NCBI GenBank assembly: GCA_023230265.1
Contig: JALNXR010000024.1
Span: 1-14,504, forward strand
DNA: 14,504 nt
Direction of reading: 5' to 3'
Origin: Bacteroidales bacterium
GTDB lineage: Bacteria; Bacteroidota; Bacteroidia; Bacteroidales; UBA932
The position numbers were made by a program, and so were the translations under genes. Below, in pieces: positions 1 to 7,822 of the stretch. Under the pieces are notes generated by a model, which worked only from the letters and a program-made list of their open reading frames with translations, was not told the DNA's origin and made no database searches. Every line of letters begins with the position of its first letter. The first letter of the stretch is position 1.

Positions 1-1787
1 AGAGCCTCCTTTGTTTTTCCCTCCAAAGTACCCGCTGATCTGCCGTTGCATAATCCCAGCTCGTACCTTATGCAATATTTACTCCTCAGAACAGGAACAC
101 CTTCCGGATTGTTAAGCTCATATGCCGGATCGTAATTCTCAGCCCCAAGGGTAATATAAAGTTCTCCCGCCAGCGGATTTGAAATATTGTAGGAATAATC
201 CAGTCTTTTCCCTGCAAAAGGCTTAAACTCAATATTTTTAACTAACTCATCCACTTGTGTCCTTTTGGAACTCCTCCTCACGGACACCTCCTCCTCTGTA
301 GCTCTTTCAAGCTGTTGCGCCAGAGATCTCCGGGCACTGTTCAGAACAGAAACAGGGTAAGATAAAAGCTGTCCGGTCTCCAGAAGAGGCTTCTCAAACA
401 GATATATTCCGGCTCTTTTTGCCAGCTGCTGAGTTATCAGGTTTTTAGCCCTCTCACTGTTCAATGCCTCCGGGTAACTCCCCGTGATAATATATGTGGC
501 AGAGGTTCCATCCTCACATACCGCCTCTATTCTTGTAACACCCTCTTTGCAAATAAATCTCTGAGAGACCTTTAAGAGTCTCTCGGGAAGATTTAACAGC
601 TCTTTCTCAAACTGATGATTAAAGTTACGGTAAACAGATGAACCCGCCGGAATATTCGTCCTGGTTGTTGTCCTTATCAATTCCTGACTGTAACCTGATA
701 CCTTTGCACCAGTGATTTTTCCTCCGGGGGTAACAAAGCATAACCCATCATTATTGGAAACAAATATTTCCCTCTCCGGTTGAAACTCATAATCACCTCT
801 TTTGTTAACTCTTCCACTTTTTACAATTCCCAGATACTCTCCGGTCGATTTGGTCCCTTGTGTGCTGTTCCATTGTCCTCTCTTTCCCGTACTGAAAAAT
901 GTTGTGTATCCCCTGTTAAAGGTCTTTTCGGGAGCGGGTGTAAAACCTCCGTAGAGAGAGCCGTGCGATGCGGTGCCGTATCTATTGTTGTTTTCAATAA
1001 ATCTGTCAATTACAGACCGGTAATACCTCACAATATTCTTAACGTAGGAGGCGTTTTTCAGCCTGCCTTCAATTTTAAAAGAGGTGATCCCCGCTTCCGC
1101 CAACACTGGGATATAAGAGCTTAGATTCAAGTCTTTAAGAGAGAGTAGTGGTTTGTTTTTCTCAAGTATTTTACCGTTTATGTCAATCAGATTATACAAA
1201 GATCTGCAGGGCTGTGCACAAACTCCCCTGTTTGCACTTCTGCCTGCAAGATACTGGCTGAGGTAACACTGTCCGCTATACCCGACACACAGAGATCCGT
1301 GTACAAACGACTCAAGTTGAATCTTTGTGGCTGCTCTTATCTCTTTAATCTTTGAGAGTGAAAGCTCTCTTGCCAGAATAACCCTTTCGAAACCAAGCGA
1401 CTCCATAAGCAGCACATCTTCAACGGTTCTCATGTTGGTCTGTGTAGATGCAAAAAGAGGCACTGGCGGGAGATCAGCCTTTAAAAGACCCAGGTCCTGT
1501 ATTATCAGTGCGTCACAGCCGGCATCCCACCCCTGACGGGAAAGTTTCACAGCCTCATCTATCTCGTCCTCATACAATATGGTATTGATTACCATATATA
1601 TTTTTACCCGGTATCTGTGAGCATACTTTACAAGTCCCGCTATATCAGCGATGGAGTTGGCAGCACTCTCCCTGGCTCCAAAGGATGGCCCTGCAATATA
1701 GACAGCATCGGCACCACAGTTTACCGCTGCAATGCCGATGTCCCTGTCCCTTGCGGGTGATAAAAGTTCCAGTCTCTCTAATTGCAC
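1..1787 (-). CDS. U32-family protein, RlhA-like (DUF3656-containing), C-terminus cut by window edge
   Basis: The frame is open from a GTG at 1787 to the left edge, giving 595 residues without a stop. It starts with ELLSPARD and GADAVYIAG, typical of U32 N-termini. Residues 159-177 fit the U32 signature (E159, F161, G164, C167, G172, C174, S177), followed by RSANRGVCAQPCR with C190 and C194, and later by FKIEGRLK. Named peptidases or collagenases, well-studied U32 members are oxygen-independent hydroxylases carrying Fe-S clusters: RlhA (23S rRNA C2501), TrhP (tRNA U34) and UbiU/UbiV. The length and the long region after the core, where DUF3656 is expected, point to the RlhA type; the rRNA role is inferred. 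The visible end (KYCIRYELGLC) resembles the family's C-terminal part, so perhaps only a few tens of residues are missing. GTG is the only standard start codon after the upstream in-frame stop, and it overlaps the TPR gene by 10 nt, suggesting translational coupling. Confidence 0.92.
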   Translation of the reverse strand, partial: MQLERLELLSPARDRDIGIAAVNCGADAVYIAGPSFGARESAANSIADIAGLVKYAHRYRVKIYMVINTILYEDEIDEAVKLSRQGWDAGCDALIIQDLGLLKADLPPVPLFASTQTNMRTVEDVLLMESLGFERVILARELSLSKIKEIRAATKIQLESFVHGSLCVGYSGQCYLSQYLAGRSANRGVCAQPCRSLYNLIDINGKILEKNKPLLSLKDLNLSSYIPVLAEAGITSFKIEGRLKNASYVKNIVRYYRSVIDRFIENNNRYGTASHGSLYGGFTPAPEKTFNRGYTTFFSTGKRGQWNSTQGTKSTGEYLGIVKSGRVNKRGDYEFQPEREIFVSNNDGLCFVTPGGKITGAKVSGYSQELIRTTTRTNIPAGSSVYRNFNHQFEKELLNLPERLLKVSQRFICKEGVTRIEAVCEDGTSATYIITGSYPEALNSERAKNLITQQLAKRAGIYLFEKPLLETGQLLSYPVSVLNSARRSLAQQLERATEEEVSVRRSSKRTQVDELVKNIEFKPFAGKRLDYSYNISNPLAGELYITLGAENYDPAYELNNPEGVPVLRSKYCIRYELGLCNGRSAGTLEGKTKEA

Positions 1788-2725
1788 TTGAATTGTGAGA
1801 TCTTATACTCAGCCATTTGCTTGTACTTAGGGTCAGAAATAATCTGTTTGTAATAACCACAGGCTTTGGAGGTGTTCCCTTTTGCTTCATATGCGGTAGC
1901 AATAGCATAGAGAGTGGAGTTTTTGTCCTTGGCCTGGGGATCTGCAGCGTAATAGGCCTCCAGCCCTGCTATTGCATCATCATACTTCCTGAGTTGCAGA
2001 GCAGCAAGACCCGCTAGTTGAAATCCTTTTGTGTTTTCACAGTAAGTATTTGCCTTTTTGGCATTTTCCAGTGCACCGGCATAGTTCTTCTCCTGCCATG
2101 CAGCAGCGGATTTCTTAAGATAAATAACAGAAAGCTGCTTAACTGCATCTTCTTTTTCCCCGAGTTCGGCAGCCTTTTCAAAAGCGGCAACCGCACCATC
2201 CTCATTATTCAGCCTTGCTTCCGCTATTCCGATTCTCAGATATGCAGTGGCATTTGCAGAGTCTTGCTGGAGTACTTTTTTGTATCCTGCAATTGCTTCC
2301 GGGAATTTCCCTTCATTTATATAAGAATCTGCATCAGCCATCAGAAGCATCGGAAGCAGATCTTTTGCCTCGGTGGCAACATCCTCCATGGAGTTGGACC
2401 TGGCAAGCTCCGCAGCTTTTTTGATCTGCACTATTGCCTGATCGATATCCCTTTTGGAAGCCAGTTCTTTACCATAACGGAGATATATCTGGGGAAGAAT
2501 GTCTTTGCACTCTTTAATAAGTGAAGAACCCTCCTCTCCAAGCCCCTCACACATTTTTAGCACTTTGATAAATGATTCAATAGCTGTTGCATAGTTATTT
2601 TCATTAAGAGCGGTTGCTCCCGAATTGTAGGTTTCAGTTGCAGTTGCAAGATCCTGTGCAAATAATGACCCCAACGGAAGAAGGGAGAGCATACAAATTG
2701 CAAAAAATGTCTTGATTTTTCTCAT
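1778..2725 (-). CDS. secreted tetratricopeptide-repeat protein
   Basis: This 315-residue protein begins with a signal peptide (charged MRKIK, hydrophobic core, likely cut after A23 in SLFA-QD) and has no lipobox, so it is probably periplasmic. The rest is helical with TPR-like units at roughly residues 29-58, 77-107, 126-155, 159-188, 233-262 and 270-300, showing the usual A-x-Y/A and AI/GA-x-x-Y/F spacing (for example EAIAGYKKVL and GAVAAFEKAAEL). TPR arrays bind other proteins; the partner cannot be read from sequence. No enzymatic domain is visible. It is the first gene after a well-matched minus-strand promoter and overlaps the U32 gene downstream by 10 nt, so the two are very likely co-transcribed. 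Such proteins are common in Bacteroidetes and often annotated only as TPR protein. Confidence 0.9.
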   Translation of the reverse strand: MRKIKTFFAICMLSLLPLGSLFAQDLATATETYNSGATALNENNYATAIESFIKVLKMCEGLGEEGSSLIKECKDILPQIYLRYGKELASKRDIDQAIVQIKKAAELARSNSMEDVATEAKDLLPMLLMADADSYINEGKFPEAIAGYKKVLQQDSANATAYLRIGIAEARLNNEDGAVAAFEKAAELGEKEDAVKQLSVIYLKKSAAAWQEKNYAGALENAKKANTYCENTKGFQLAGLAALQLRKYDDAIAGLEAYYAADPQAKDKNSTLYAIATAYEAKGNTSKACGYYKQIISDPKYKQMAEYKISQFKCN

Positions 2726-2752
2726 CAGTAGTTGTTTTTTTTAATATTCAAG

Positions 2753-2784
2753 CAAAAATAATAAAAACAATTATATAGAGCAAA
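2753..2784 (-). promoter_or_regulatory. predicted Bacteroidetes promoter for the TPR-U32 operon
   Basis: On the minus strand TTTG (2784-2781) is followed after 20 bp by TATTTTTG (2760-2753), an exact match to the Bacteroidetes -7 consensus TAnnTTTG with the expected spacing from the -33 element. Transcription would start near 2746, about 20 nt before the ATG at 2725. The surrounding DNA is very AT-rich, so a chance match is possible, but the paired elements in the divergent intergenic region make this the best promoter candidate in the window. Confidence 0.6.
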
Positions 2785-2808
2785 ATATTATCTGGTATAA
2801 ATTTTGAT

Positions 2809-2816
2809 TACATTTG
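2809..2816 (+). promoter_or_regulatory. predicted -7 element for the M16 peptidase operon
   Basis: TACATTTG matches the Bacteroidetes -7 consensus TAnnTTTG exactly and lies 38 nt before the ATG at 2855, giving a predicted leader of about 30 nt. No clear TTTG lies 19-21 bp upstream, so the -33 element is missing or degenerate. No Shine-Dalgarno sequence precedes the ATG (it is preceded by an A/T-only stretch), as is usual in this phylum. Confidence 0.4.
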
Positions 2817-2854
2817 TTCAATATTATTAACATTTTAACATTAAATTTCTTAAA

Positions 2855-5659
2855 ATGAAAAGGATTTTTTTCCTGTTTGCTCTATTTGCATTAACATTTA
2901 ATGTATATGCACAGACACCCCAGACGCTACCTCTGGAACCAAAAGTGAAAAGTGGTAAGCTGGAAAACGGGCTGACCTATTACGTAATGAAAAATTCAGA
3001 ACCAAAAGGCCAGGCAGAGTTTTACATTGTTCAGAAAGTAGGCTCGATACTGGAAGAGGAGAACCAGAGAGGTCTGGCCCATTTTCTTGAACATATGGCT
3101 TTTAACGGTACAAAGAATTTCCCCGGCAATGGTATAGTTTCATATCTGGAGACTATAGGTGTGAAATTCGGTGCCAACCTCAATGCCTATACATCAGTTG
3201 ATGAGACTGTATACAACATATCCAATGTCCCGGTTAAAAGACAGGGTATTATTGATTCCTGCCTTTTGATCCTCCATGACTGGGCATGTGCTATCAGCCT
3301 CAACGAGAAGGATATTGACGAAGAGAGAGGGGTTATTGTAGAGGAACTCCGGACAAGGAGCAACGCCCAGATGAGAATGCTGGAGGATATGCTGCCCGAG
3401 ATGCTGCCCGGCAGCAAATATGCCCACAGACTTCCCGGAGGACTGGTGGATGTTGTAAAAAACTTCACATACCAGGAGCTGAGGGATTATTATGCAAAAT
3501 GGTACCGTCCCGATCTGCAGGGAATAATTGTTGTGGGAGATATTGATCCCGATGCGGTTGAAAATCAGATTAAAACACTCTTTGGATCTATCCCGAAAAA
3601 GGAAAATCCCGCAGAGAGAGTTGAATTTGAAGTACCTGACACTAAAGAGCCTATTGTATCGGTAAACAGCGATCCAGAGGCAACAAGCACCTCTGTAATG
3701 CTTATGTACAAGCAGAATGTATTTCCGGAACATCTCAGACCCACTGCAGCCGCAATGGCTCAAAGCTACCTCAATTCAATGGTGATCTCAATGCTTAATT
3801 CAAGACTGAGTGATATCATCGTTAAGGCTGATGCTCCCTTTACAGGGGCCCGTGCAGGTTACGGTAATTTTATTGTAGCAAATACCAAAGCCTCTTTTGA
3901 ATTCAACGCAGGTGCAAGAGAAGGAGAATATGACAAAGCACTCAGGGCAATCGTAAATGAGGCAGAAAGAGTAAGAAGACATGGTTTTACTGCATCCGAA
4001 TACGAGAGGGTAAAGGCCAATTACAGTACAATGCTTGACAAGTTGTATGCCGAGAGGGAGAATCAGAAAAACGAATATTATGTGGATAAGCTTCAGAGTC
4101 ATTTTGTATCTGGCTACGCATTCCCCGGAATTGAGATGCAGAATATGATCATGAGACAGGTGATAGACAATATCACTCTGGACATGGTTAACTCCTACGC
4201 TAAATCCCTTCCCAAAGAGGAGAATGTGGTTATAGCTATTATGATGCCTGAGAAAGAGGGGCTTAAAGTTCCGACAAAAGAGGAGATCTTGGAAGTTTAC
4301 ACCTCTGCTCTCAATGACAATGTTGAAGCATTTAAGGAGACTGTCTCAAATGAACCTTTGCTGGCATCTCTCCCCGCCGCAGGAACTGTTACAAGAGAGA
4401 TGACCGAACCGGTTACCGGGGCTACGGTCTGGACACTATCCAACGGAGCCACTGTTGTTGTTAAGAAAACCGACTTCAAAGAGGACGAGGTGATAATGAC
4501 TGCATCCAGCCGCGGCGGCTACTCCCTTATCGATCCGCAGGAGTACATTAACATCAAACTCATGGAAAATCTTATCGGTGTTGGCGGAATGGGTAAATTC
4601 AGCTCCAGGGATCTTGGCAAAATCCTCGCAGGGAAGAGAGTCTCTCTTGGTGTTTCAGTTTCAGCCTCGAACGAGAGTGTTTCAGGAAACACATCTCCAA
4701 AGGACATTGAAACATTTCTTCAGCTTTTGCATCTGCAGATGACCTCTATCAGGCAGGACGACGAAGCTTATCAGTCCTTCATGAACCGTGTCAGGACCTC
4801 CCTGCAGAACCAGGCTGCCGATCCTATGCAATCTTTCCAGGATACCCTCAACACAATTCTGTACAACAACTCTCCTTATACCCAGCGACTCACCCTTGAA
4901 ATGCTGGATAAGGTTGATTATCCCAAAACCCTGGAGCTTGCCAGAGAGAGATTTGCAAACGCCGCAGATTTTACATTTGTATTCGTAGGGAATATTGATC
5001 CTTCTGTTTTGAAACCTCTTGCAGAGAAATATATAGGATCCCTCCCTGCAAATCCGGCAACAAAAGAGGAGTGGAAAGAGATCCCTCTGACACCGGTTAA
5101 AGGGAAACATACCAGCCACTTCACAAAAACCATGAAGACCCCCAAGACCACTGTATATACAGTTCTGTCAGGCCCTGTACCATACAATCTGGAGAACGCT
5201 CTTATGACCAATATGGCAAAGCAGGTGTTTGATATTGTATTTACTAAGAGTCTGCGTGAAGATGAAGGAGGTACTTACGGTGTAGGAATTAAAGCTTCAA
5301 TCGATTATTATCCAAAAGATTACTTCACATTCCTGTTTGGTTTTGACACCAATGAGGAGAAGAAAGACAAACTGCTGCAGCTTGCCCACAAGGGAATTGC
5401 AGACGTAATTGAAAAGGGTGTTAATCCGGAAGATTTCAGCAAAATAGTTGAATACATGCTTAAAAACTACACCCAAAGCCAGAGAGAAAACTCATATTGG
5501 AACAATGTTCTAAGATCAAGGTTCCTGCTGGGTAGAGATGTACACACAACTTATGAGCAGACTTTAAAGTCAATAACTCCGGAAAAGCTTCAGAAATTTA
5601 TTAAAGAGGCCCTGACTCAGGGCAACCAGGTTGAGGTTATAATGACCGGCACCAACTAG
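2855..5659 (+). CDS. secreted M16-family zinc metallopeptidase (pitrilysin-like)
   Basis: This 934-residue protein has a signal peptide (cleavage near residue 19-20, NVYA-Q) and is likely periplasmic. The inverted zinc motif HxxEH is intact at H76-FLE-H80 (HFLEHMAFNG); the third ligand should come from the DEERGVIVEE segment (E157 or E164, with E164 favoured by analogy to other M16 enzymes). Two M16 halves are present: the catalytic half (peptidase domain about 35-190, then a C-terminal-type domain about 200-390) and a second half (from about 420) that lacks HxxEH but keeps the R801...Y808 pair (SLREDEGGTYGV) used by the family in substrate binding. The length is typical of full-length bacterial M16B proteins in which both halves are fused in one chain. 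The family degrades peptides in a closed chamber; the natural substrate is unknown. It is the first gene of a two-gene unit with the DUF3109 gene 1 nt downstream. Confidence 0.96.
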   Translation: MKRIFFLFALFALTFNVYAQTPQTLPLEPKVKSGKLENGLTYYVMKNSEPKGQAEFYIVQKVGSILEEENQRGLAHFLEHMAFNGTKNFPGNGIVSYLETIGVKFGANLNAYTSVDETVYNISNVPVKRQGIIDSCLLILHDWACAISLNEKDIDEERGVIVEELRTRSNAQMRMLEDMLPEMLPGSKYAHRLPGGLVDVVKNFTYQELRDYYAKWYRPDLQGIIVVGDIDPDAVENQIKTLFGSIPKKENPAERVEFEVPDTKEPIVSVNSDPEATSTSVMLMYKQNVFPEHLRPTAAAMAQSYLNSMVISMLNSRLSDIIVKADAPFTGARAGYGNFIVANTKASFEFNAGAREGEYDKALRAIVNEAERVRRHGFTASEYERVKANYSTMLDKLYAERENQKNEYYVDKLQSHFVSGYAFPGIEMQNMIMRQVIDNITLDMVNSYAKSLPKEENVVIAIMMPEKEGLKVPTKEEILEVYTSALNDNVEAFKETVSNEPLLASLPAAGTVTREMTEPVTGATVWTLSNGATVVVKKTDFKEDEVIMTASSRGGYSLIDPQEYINIKLMENLIGVGGMGKFSSRDLGKILAGKRVSLGVSVSASNESVSGNTSPKDIETFLQLLHLQMTSIRQDDEAYQSFMNRVRTSLQNQAADPMQSFQDTLNTILYNNSPYTQRLTLEMLDKVDYPKTLELARERFANAADFTFVFVGNIDPSVLKPLAEKYIGSLPANPATKEEWKEIPLTPVKGKHTSHFTKTMKTPKTTVYTVLSGPVPYNLENALMTNMAKQVFDIVFTKSLREDEGGTYGVGIKASIDYYPKDYFTFLFGFDTNEEKKDKLLQLAHKGIADVIEKGVNPEDFSKIVEYMLKNYTQSQRENSYWNNVLRSRFLLGRDVHTTYEQTLKSITPEKLQKFIKEALTQGNQVEVIMTGTN

Positions 5660-5660
5660 A

Positions 5661-6248
5661 ATGGACCACCCCTCTGTAATACAGATTGATAACATTCTTG
5701 TTTCGACTTCAATAATAACCGGGCACTTTGTATGTGACTATCCAAAGTGCCATGGTTGTTGTTGTGTTATTGGAGAGAGCGGCGCTCCGTTGCTTGACCA
5801 TGAGTGTAAAATTCTCTCAGAAGAGTTCCCGGATTTTTCAAAATATCTTACAAGGGAAGGGATCCGTTCTGTAAAGGAACAGGGTCCCTTTGTAATTGAC
5901 AGGGATAATGACAAGGTGACACCACTTGTAAACGGAGAGGAGTGTGCCTATTCCATTACTGATAAGGATAACAACATATTATGTGGACTGGAAATTGCAC
6001 ACAGGGAGGGTAACTGTTCCATCAGGAAGCCTGTTTCCTGTTGGCTGTATCCGATTAGGGAGACGACACTCTCAAGCGGTCTCACTGCTCTCAATCTGCA
6101 TCAGTGGCATATTTGCATGGATGCATATGTAAAAGGATCAAAGGAGGGGATCCCGGTATTCAGGTTTGTACGGGAGGCTTTAATATTTCGTTTTGGAGAG
6201 GATTTTTTCCGGCAGCTTGAGATAGCCGAAAAGGAGCTGTTCAGATAA
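5661..6248 (+). CDS. DUF3109-family cysteine-rich protein
   Basis: This 195-residue protein has no signal peptide and is probably cytoplasmic. It matches the DUF3109 pattern: an N-terminal KCHGCCC cluster (C30, C33, C34, C35, with C25 and C49 nearby), then ECAY (C95), LCGLE (C108), GNCS (C119), KPVSCWLYPIR (C127) and a QWHICMDA segment (C152). The spacing recalls the CxxCxxCC metal-chelating domain (YkgJ type), so iron, zinc or an Fe-S cluster may be bound; this is inferred and no biochemical role is known to me. The usual family sequence reads KGACC as I recall it, so this member has an extra cysteine at position 34. The ATG lies 1 nt after the M16 stop, implying translational coupling. Its 3' end overlaps the convergent prenyl synthase gene by 8 nt. 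Confidence 0.9.
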   Translation: MDHPSVIQIDNILVSTSIITGHFVCDYPKCHGCCCVIGESGAPLLDHECKILSEEFPDFSKYLTREGIRSVKEQGPFVIDRDNDKVTPLVNGEECAYSITDKDNNILCGLEIAHREGNCSIRKPVSCWLYPIRETTLSSGLTALNLHQWHICMDAYVKGSKEGIPVFRFVREALIFRFGEDFFRQLEIAEKELFR

Positions 6249-7215
6249 ACCTGTTGCCCACAAATTTAGTGAACTCAATAAGATCTCTTTTGTAGGAGCT
6301 CTCTTTTAAAGAGGATATTGCCTCCTCTGCCTTTTTTGTATGCTCGGTAAGTGTTGCCTGAGCCAGTGCAATCCCGGAATACTTCTTTACAAAGGCAAAA
6401 ATTATCTCTTTTACATTCTCAGGGGTATCTCCTTTTTCTTTAAGAAGGGAGATTATCTTTTCTCTCTCTTTTACTCCTGCAATCTCCATTGCCGCAATAA
6501 GAGGGAGGGTTATCTTACTCTCCCGTATATCGTTACCGGCACTTTTCCCGGTATTGAGATCCGGCATATAATCAAATATGTCATCCCTTATCTGGAAGGC
6601 AATCCCAAGATTACGGGCATACTCTTCCATAATATCAAGAGTTTTGTGCCCGGCTCCGGTAGAATAGACACAGCTTTTTACAGTTGCTACAAAAAGAGAG
6701 GCTGTTTTTCTGTAAATTATTGAATAGTAGTCTTCCCGGGTAGTGTCAAAGGATCCGGCTTTCTGCATCTGAAAAAGTTCTCCCTCAGAAAGATCCTCAA
6801 CTGTTCCGGTAAAAAGCCCAAGAATTGTTGAGTCCTTCTGCTCCACTATCAGGGAAAGTGCCTTCGCAAGCCAAAAATCCCCGGTTAGAATGGAAGCAGC
6901 AGGATTATAAAGTGTATGCACTGTGGGTGCACCCCTTCTTAGCTGTGCGCTGTCTGCGACATCATCGTGCAAAAGGGTTGCTGTATGGATCATTTCACTG
7001 ACCACTGCAGAGCAGATTGTAAGATGGTTAGTCTCTCCGCAGGCTTTTGCCGAGACAATTCCGAGAATGGGACGAATCTGCTTTCCTCTGTTCTCCAATA
7101 TGTAGGAGTTGATCTGATTTAAAAGAGAACTGTCACTTTTTATGGCACTGGAGAGGGTTTTATGATAGCTCTCCCACTCATTTATTATATCTCCCGACAA
7201 CAGCCTGAATTCCAT
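6241..7215 (-). CDS. all-trans polyprenyl diphosphate synthase (IspB/heptaprenyl-octaprenyl type)
   Basis: This enzyme makes a long-chain polyprenyl diphosphate by adding isopentenyl diphosphate units to an allylic primer, most likely for the menaquinone side chain. With the start at 7215 it has 324 residues, normal for the family. Key sites are intact: RGKQIRP (K45, R48) for IPP binding, the first aspartate-rich motif DDVAD (D84, D85, D88) followed by RRG, and the second DDIFD (D211, D212, D215). The residues just before the first motif are small or polar (A79, T80), which fits a long product rather than FPP or GGPP; exact length cannot be read. An in-frame ATG at 7308 would add 31 residues but overlap the LOG gene by 83 nt, and that extension does not resemble the family; 7215 lies 10 nt after the LOG stop. 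It is the last gene of the thioredoxin-led cluster. Confidence 0.95.
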   Translation of the reverse strand: MEFRLLSGDIINEWESYHKTLSSAIKSDSSLLNQINSYILENRGKQIRPILGIVSAKACGETNHLTICSAVVSEMIHTATLLHDDVADSAQLRRGAPTVHTLYNPAASILTGDFWLAKALSLIVEQKDSTILGLFTGTVEDLSEGELFQMQKAGSFDTTREDYYSIIYRKTASLFVATVKSCVYSTGAGHKTLDIMEEYARNLGIAFQIRDDIFDYMPDLNTGKSAGNDIRESKITLPLIAAMEIAGVKEREKIISLLKEKGDTPENVKEIIFAFVKKYSGIALAQATLTEHTKKAEEAISSLKESSYKRDLIEFTKFVGNRFI

Positions 7216-7225
7216 ATCAATAAAT

Positions 7226-7804
7226 TTAAGGGAAATAATCACCGGGATTCTGTCTGCCCGGAGTGCTGTTTCTGATAATATCCATAAGTTCCGGAACGGA
7301 TTCTGCAACCTTTAAGTTATACCTCCAGTTCTTTCCTAAAAACCGCTCCCTCTCATATTGTTCAAAAAGGGATATCAATCCATTATAAAAACCGTTTATA
7401 TTCAGTAGAATTGTCTCTCCGTCATATAGTCCCAGCCTTTTTAATGTAAAAGTTTCAAGAAACTCTTCAAGAGTCCCCAGTCCGCCCGGCATCGCCACTA
7501 CAGCATCGCTTGTTTCTCTAAGCTTCTCTTTTCTCTCGCTCAGAGTGTTTACATATATTATAGATTCTAAAACAGGATGGTTTAATTCCAACTCTTTCAT
7601 AAAAAGAGGCATAACCCCTTCAACTCTACCTCCCTTCTGAATCATCCGGTCAATAATGATCCCCATAAGTCCTCTGGAGCTGCCTCCGCAAATGACCTTA
7701 AGCCCAAGAGAAGAGGCCGCCTCTGCAAAATCTCCGGCGGCCTCTTTGTAACTCTCCTCCAGAACATTACTCGAAGAGCAGTAAACACAGATACTCTTAA
7801 TCAT
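7226..7804 (-). CDS. LOG-family protein (TIGR00730), nucleoside 5'-monophosphate phosphoribohydrolase
   Basis: The 192-residue protein has the LOG Rossmann fold signatures: ICVYCSSS at the N-terminus, a GGSSRGLMG loop (40-48), a conserved arginine-lysine stretch (SERKEKLRE, 89-97) and the PGGLGTLEE motif at 106-114 with the catalytic/phosphate-binding glutamates E113 and E114. Characterised members release free base and ribose 5-phosphate from AMP or cytokinin nucleotides; bacterial members formerly called lysine decarboxylases do not have that activity. The length fits the family. It sits 18 nt after the beta-barrel gene and 10 nt before the prenyl synthase gene. Cytokinin nucleotides carry an isopentenyl group, which makes the neighbour notable, but no adenylate isopentenyltransferase is present here, so AMP or damaged nucleotides are equally possible substrates. 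Confidence 0.93.
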   Translation of the reverse strand: MIKSICVYCSSSNVLEESYKEAAGDFAEAASSLGLKVICGGSSRGLMGIIIDRMIQKGGRVEGVMPLFMKELELNHPVLESIIYVNTLSERKEKLRETSDAVVAMPGGLGTLEEFLETFTLKRLGLYDGETILLNINGFYNGLISLFEQYERERFLGKNWRYNLKVAESVPELMDIIRNSTPGRQNPGDYFP

Positions 7805-7822
7805 CAGAAATGTTAAGAAATA

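Noticed and set aside
780..1124. 114-residue plus-strand open frame
   Set aside because: It lies antisense to the U32 gene, whose protein matches a known family throughout; the plus-strand translation shows no recognisable domain.
1..1787. Annotation of the U32 gene as a secreted collagenase
   Set aside because: There is no signal peptide, and characterised U32 members with these cysteines are Fe-S hydroxylases acting on RNA or quinone precursors.
2018..2524. 168-residue plus-strand open frame
   Set aside because: It is antisense to the TPR gene; its cysteine- and phenylalanine-rich composition is what the complement of a TPR coding sequence gives.
3194..3763. 189-residue minus-strand open frame inside the M16 gene
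   Set aside because: It is a shadow of the HxxEH-containing peptidase domain and has no domain or signal of its own.
7216..7308. 31-residue N-terminal extension of the prenyl synthase (ATG at 7308)
   Set aside because: It overlaps the LOG coding sequence by 83 nt and does not resemble the family; the ATG at 7215, 10 nt after the LOG stop, fits length and spacing.
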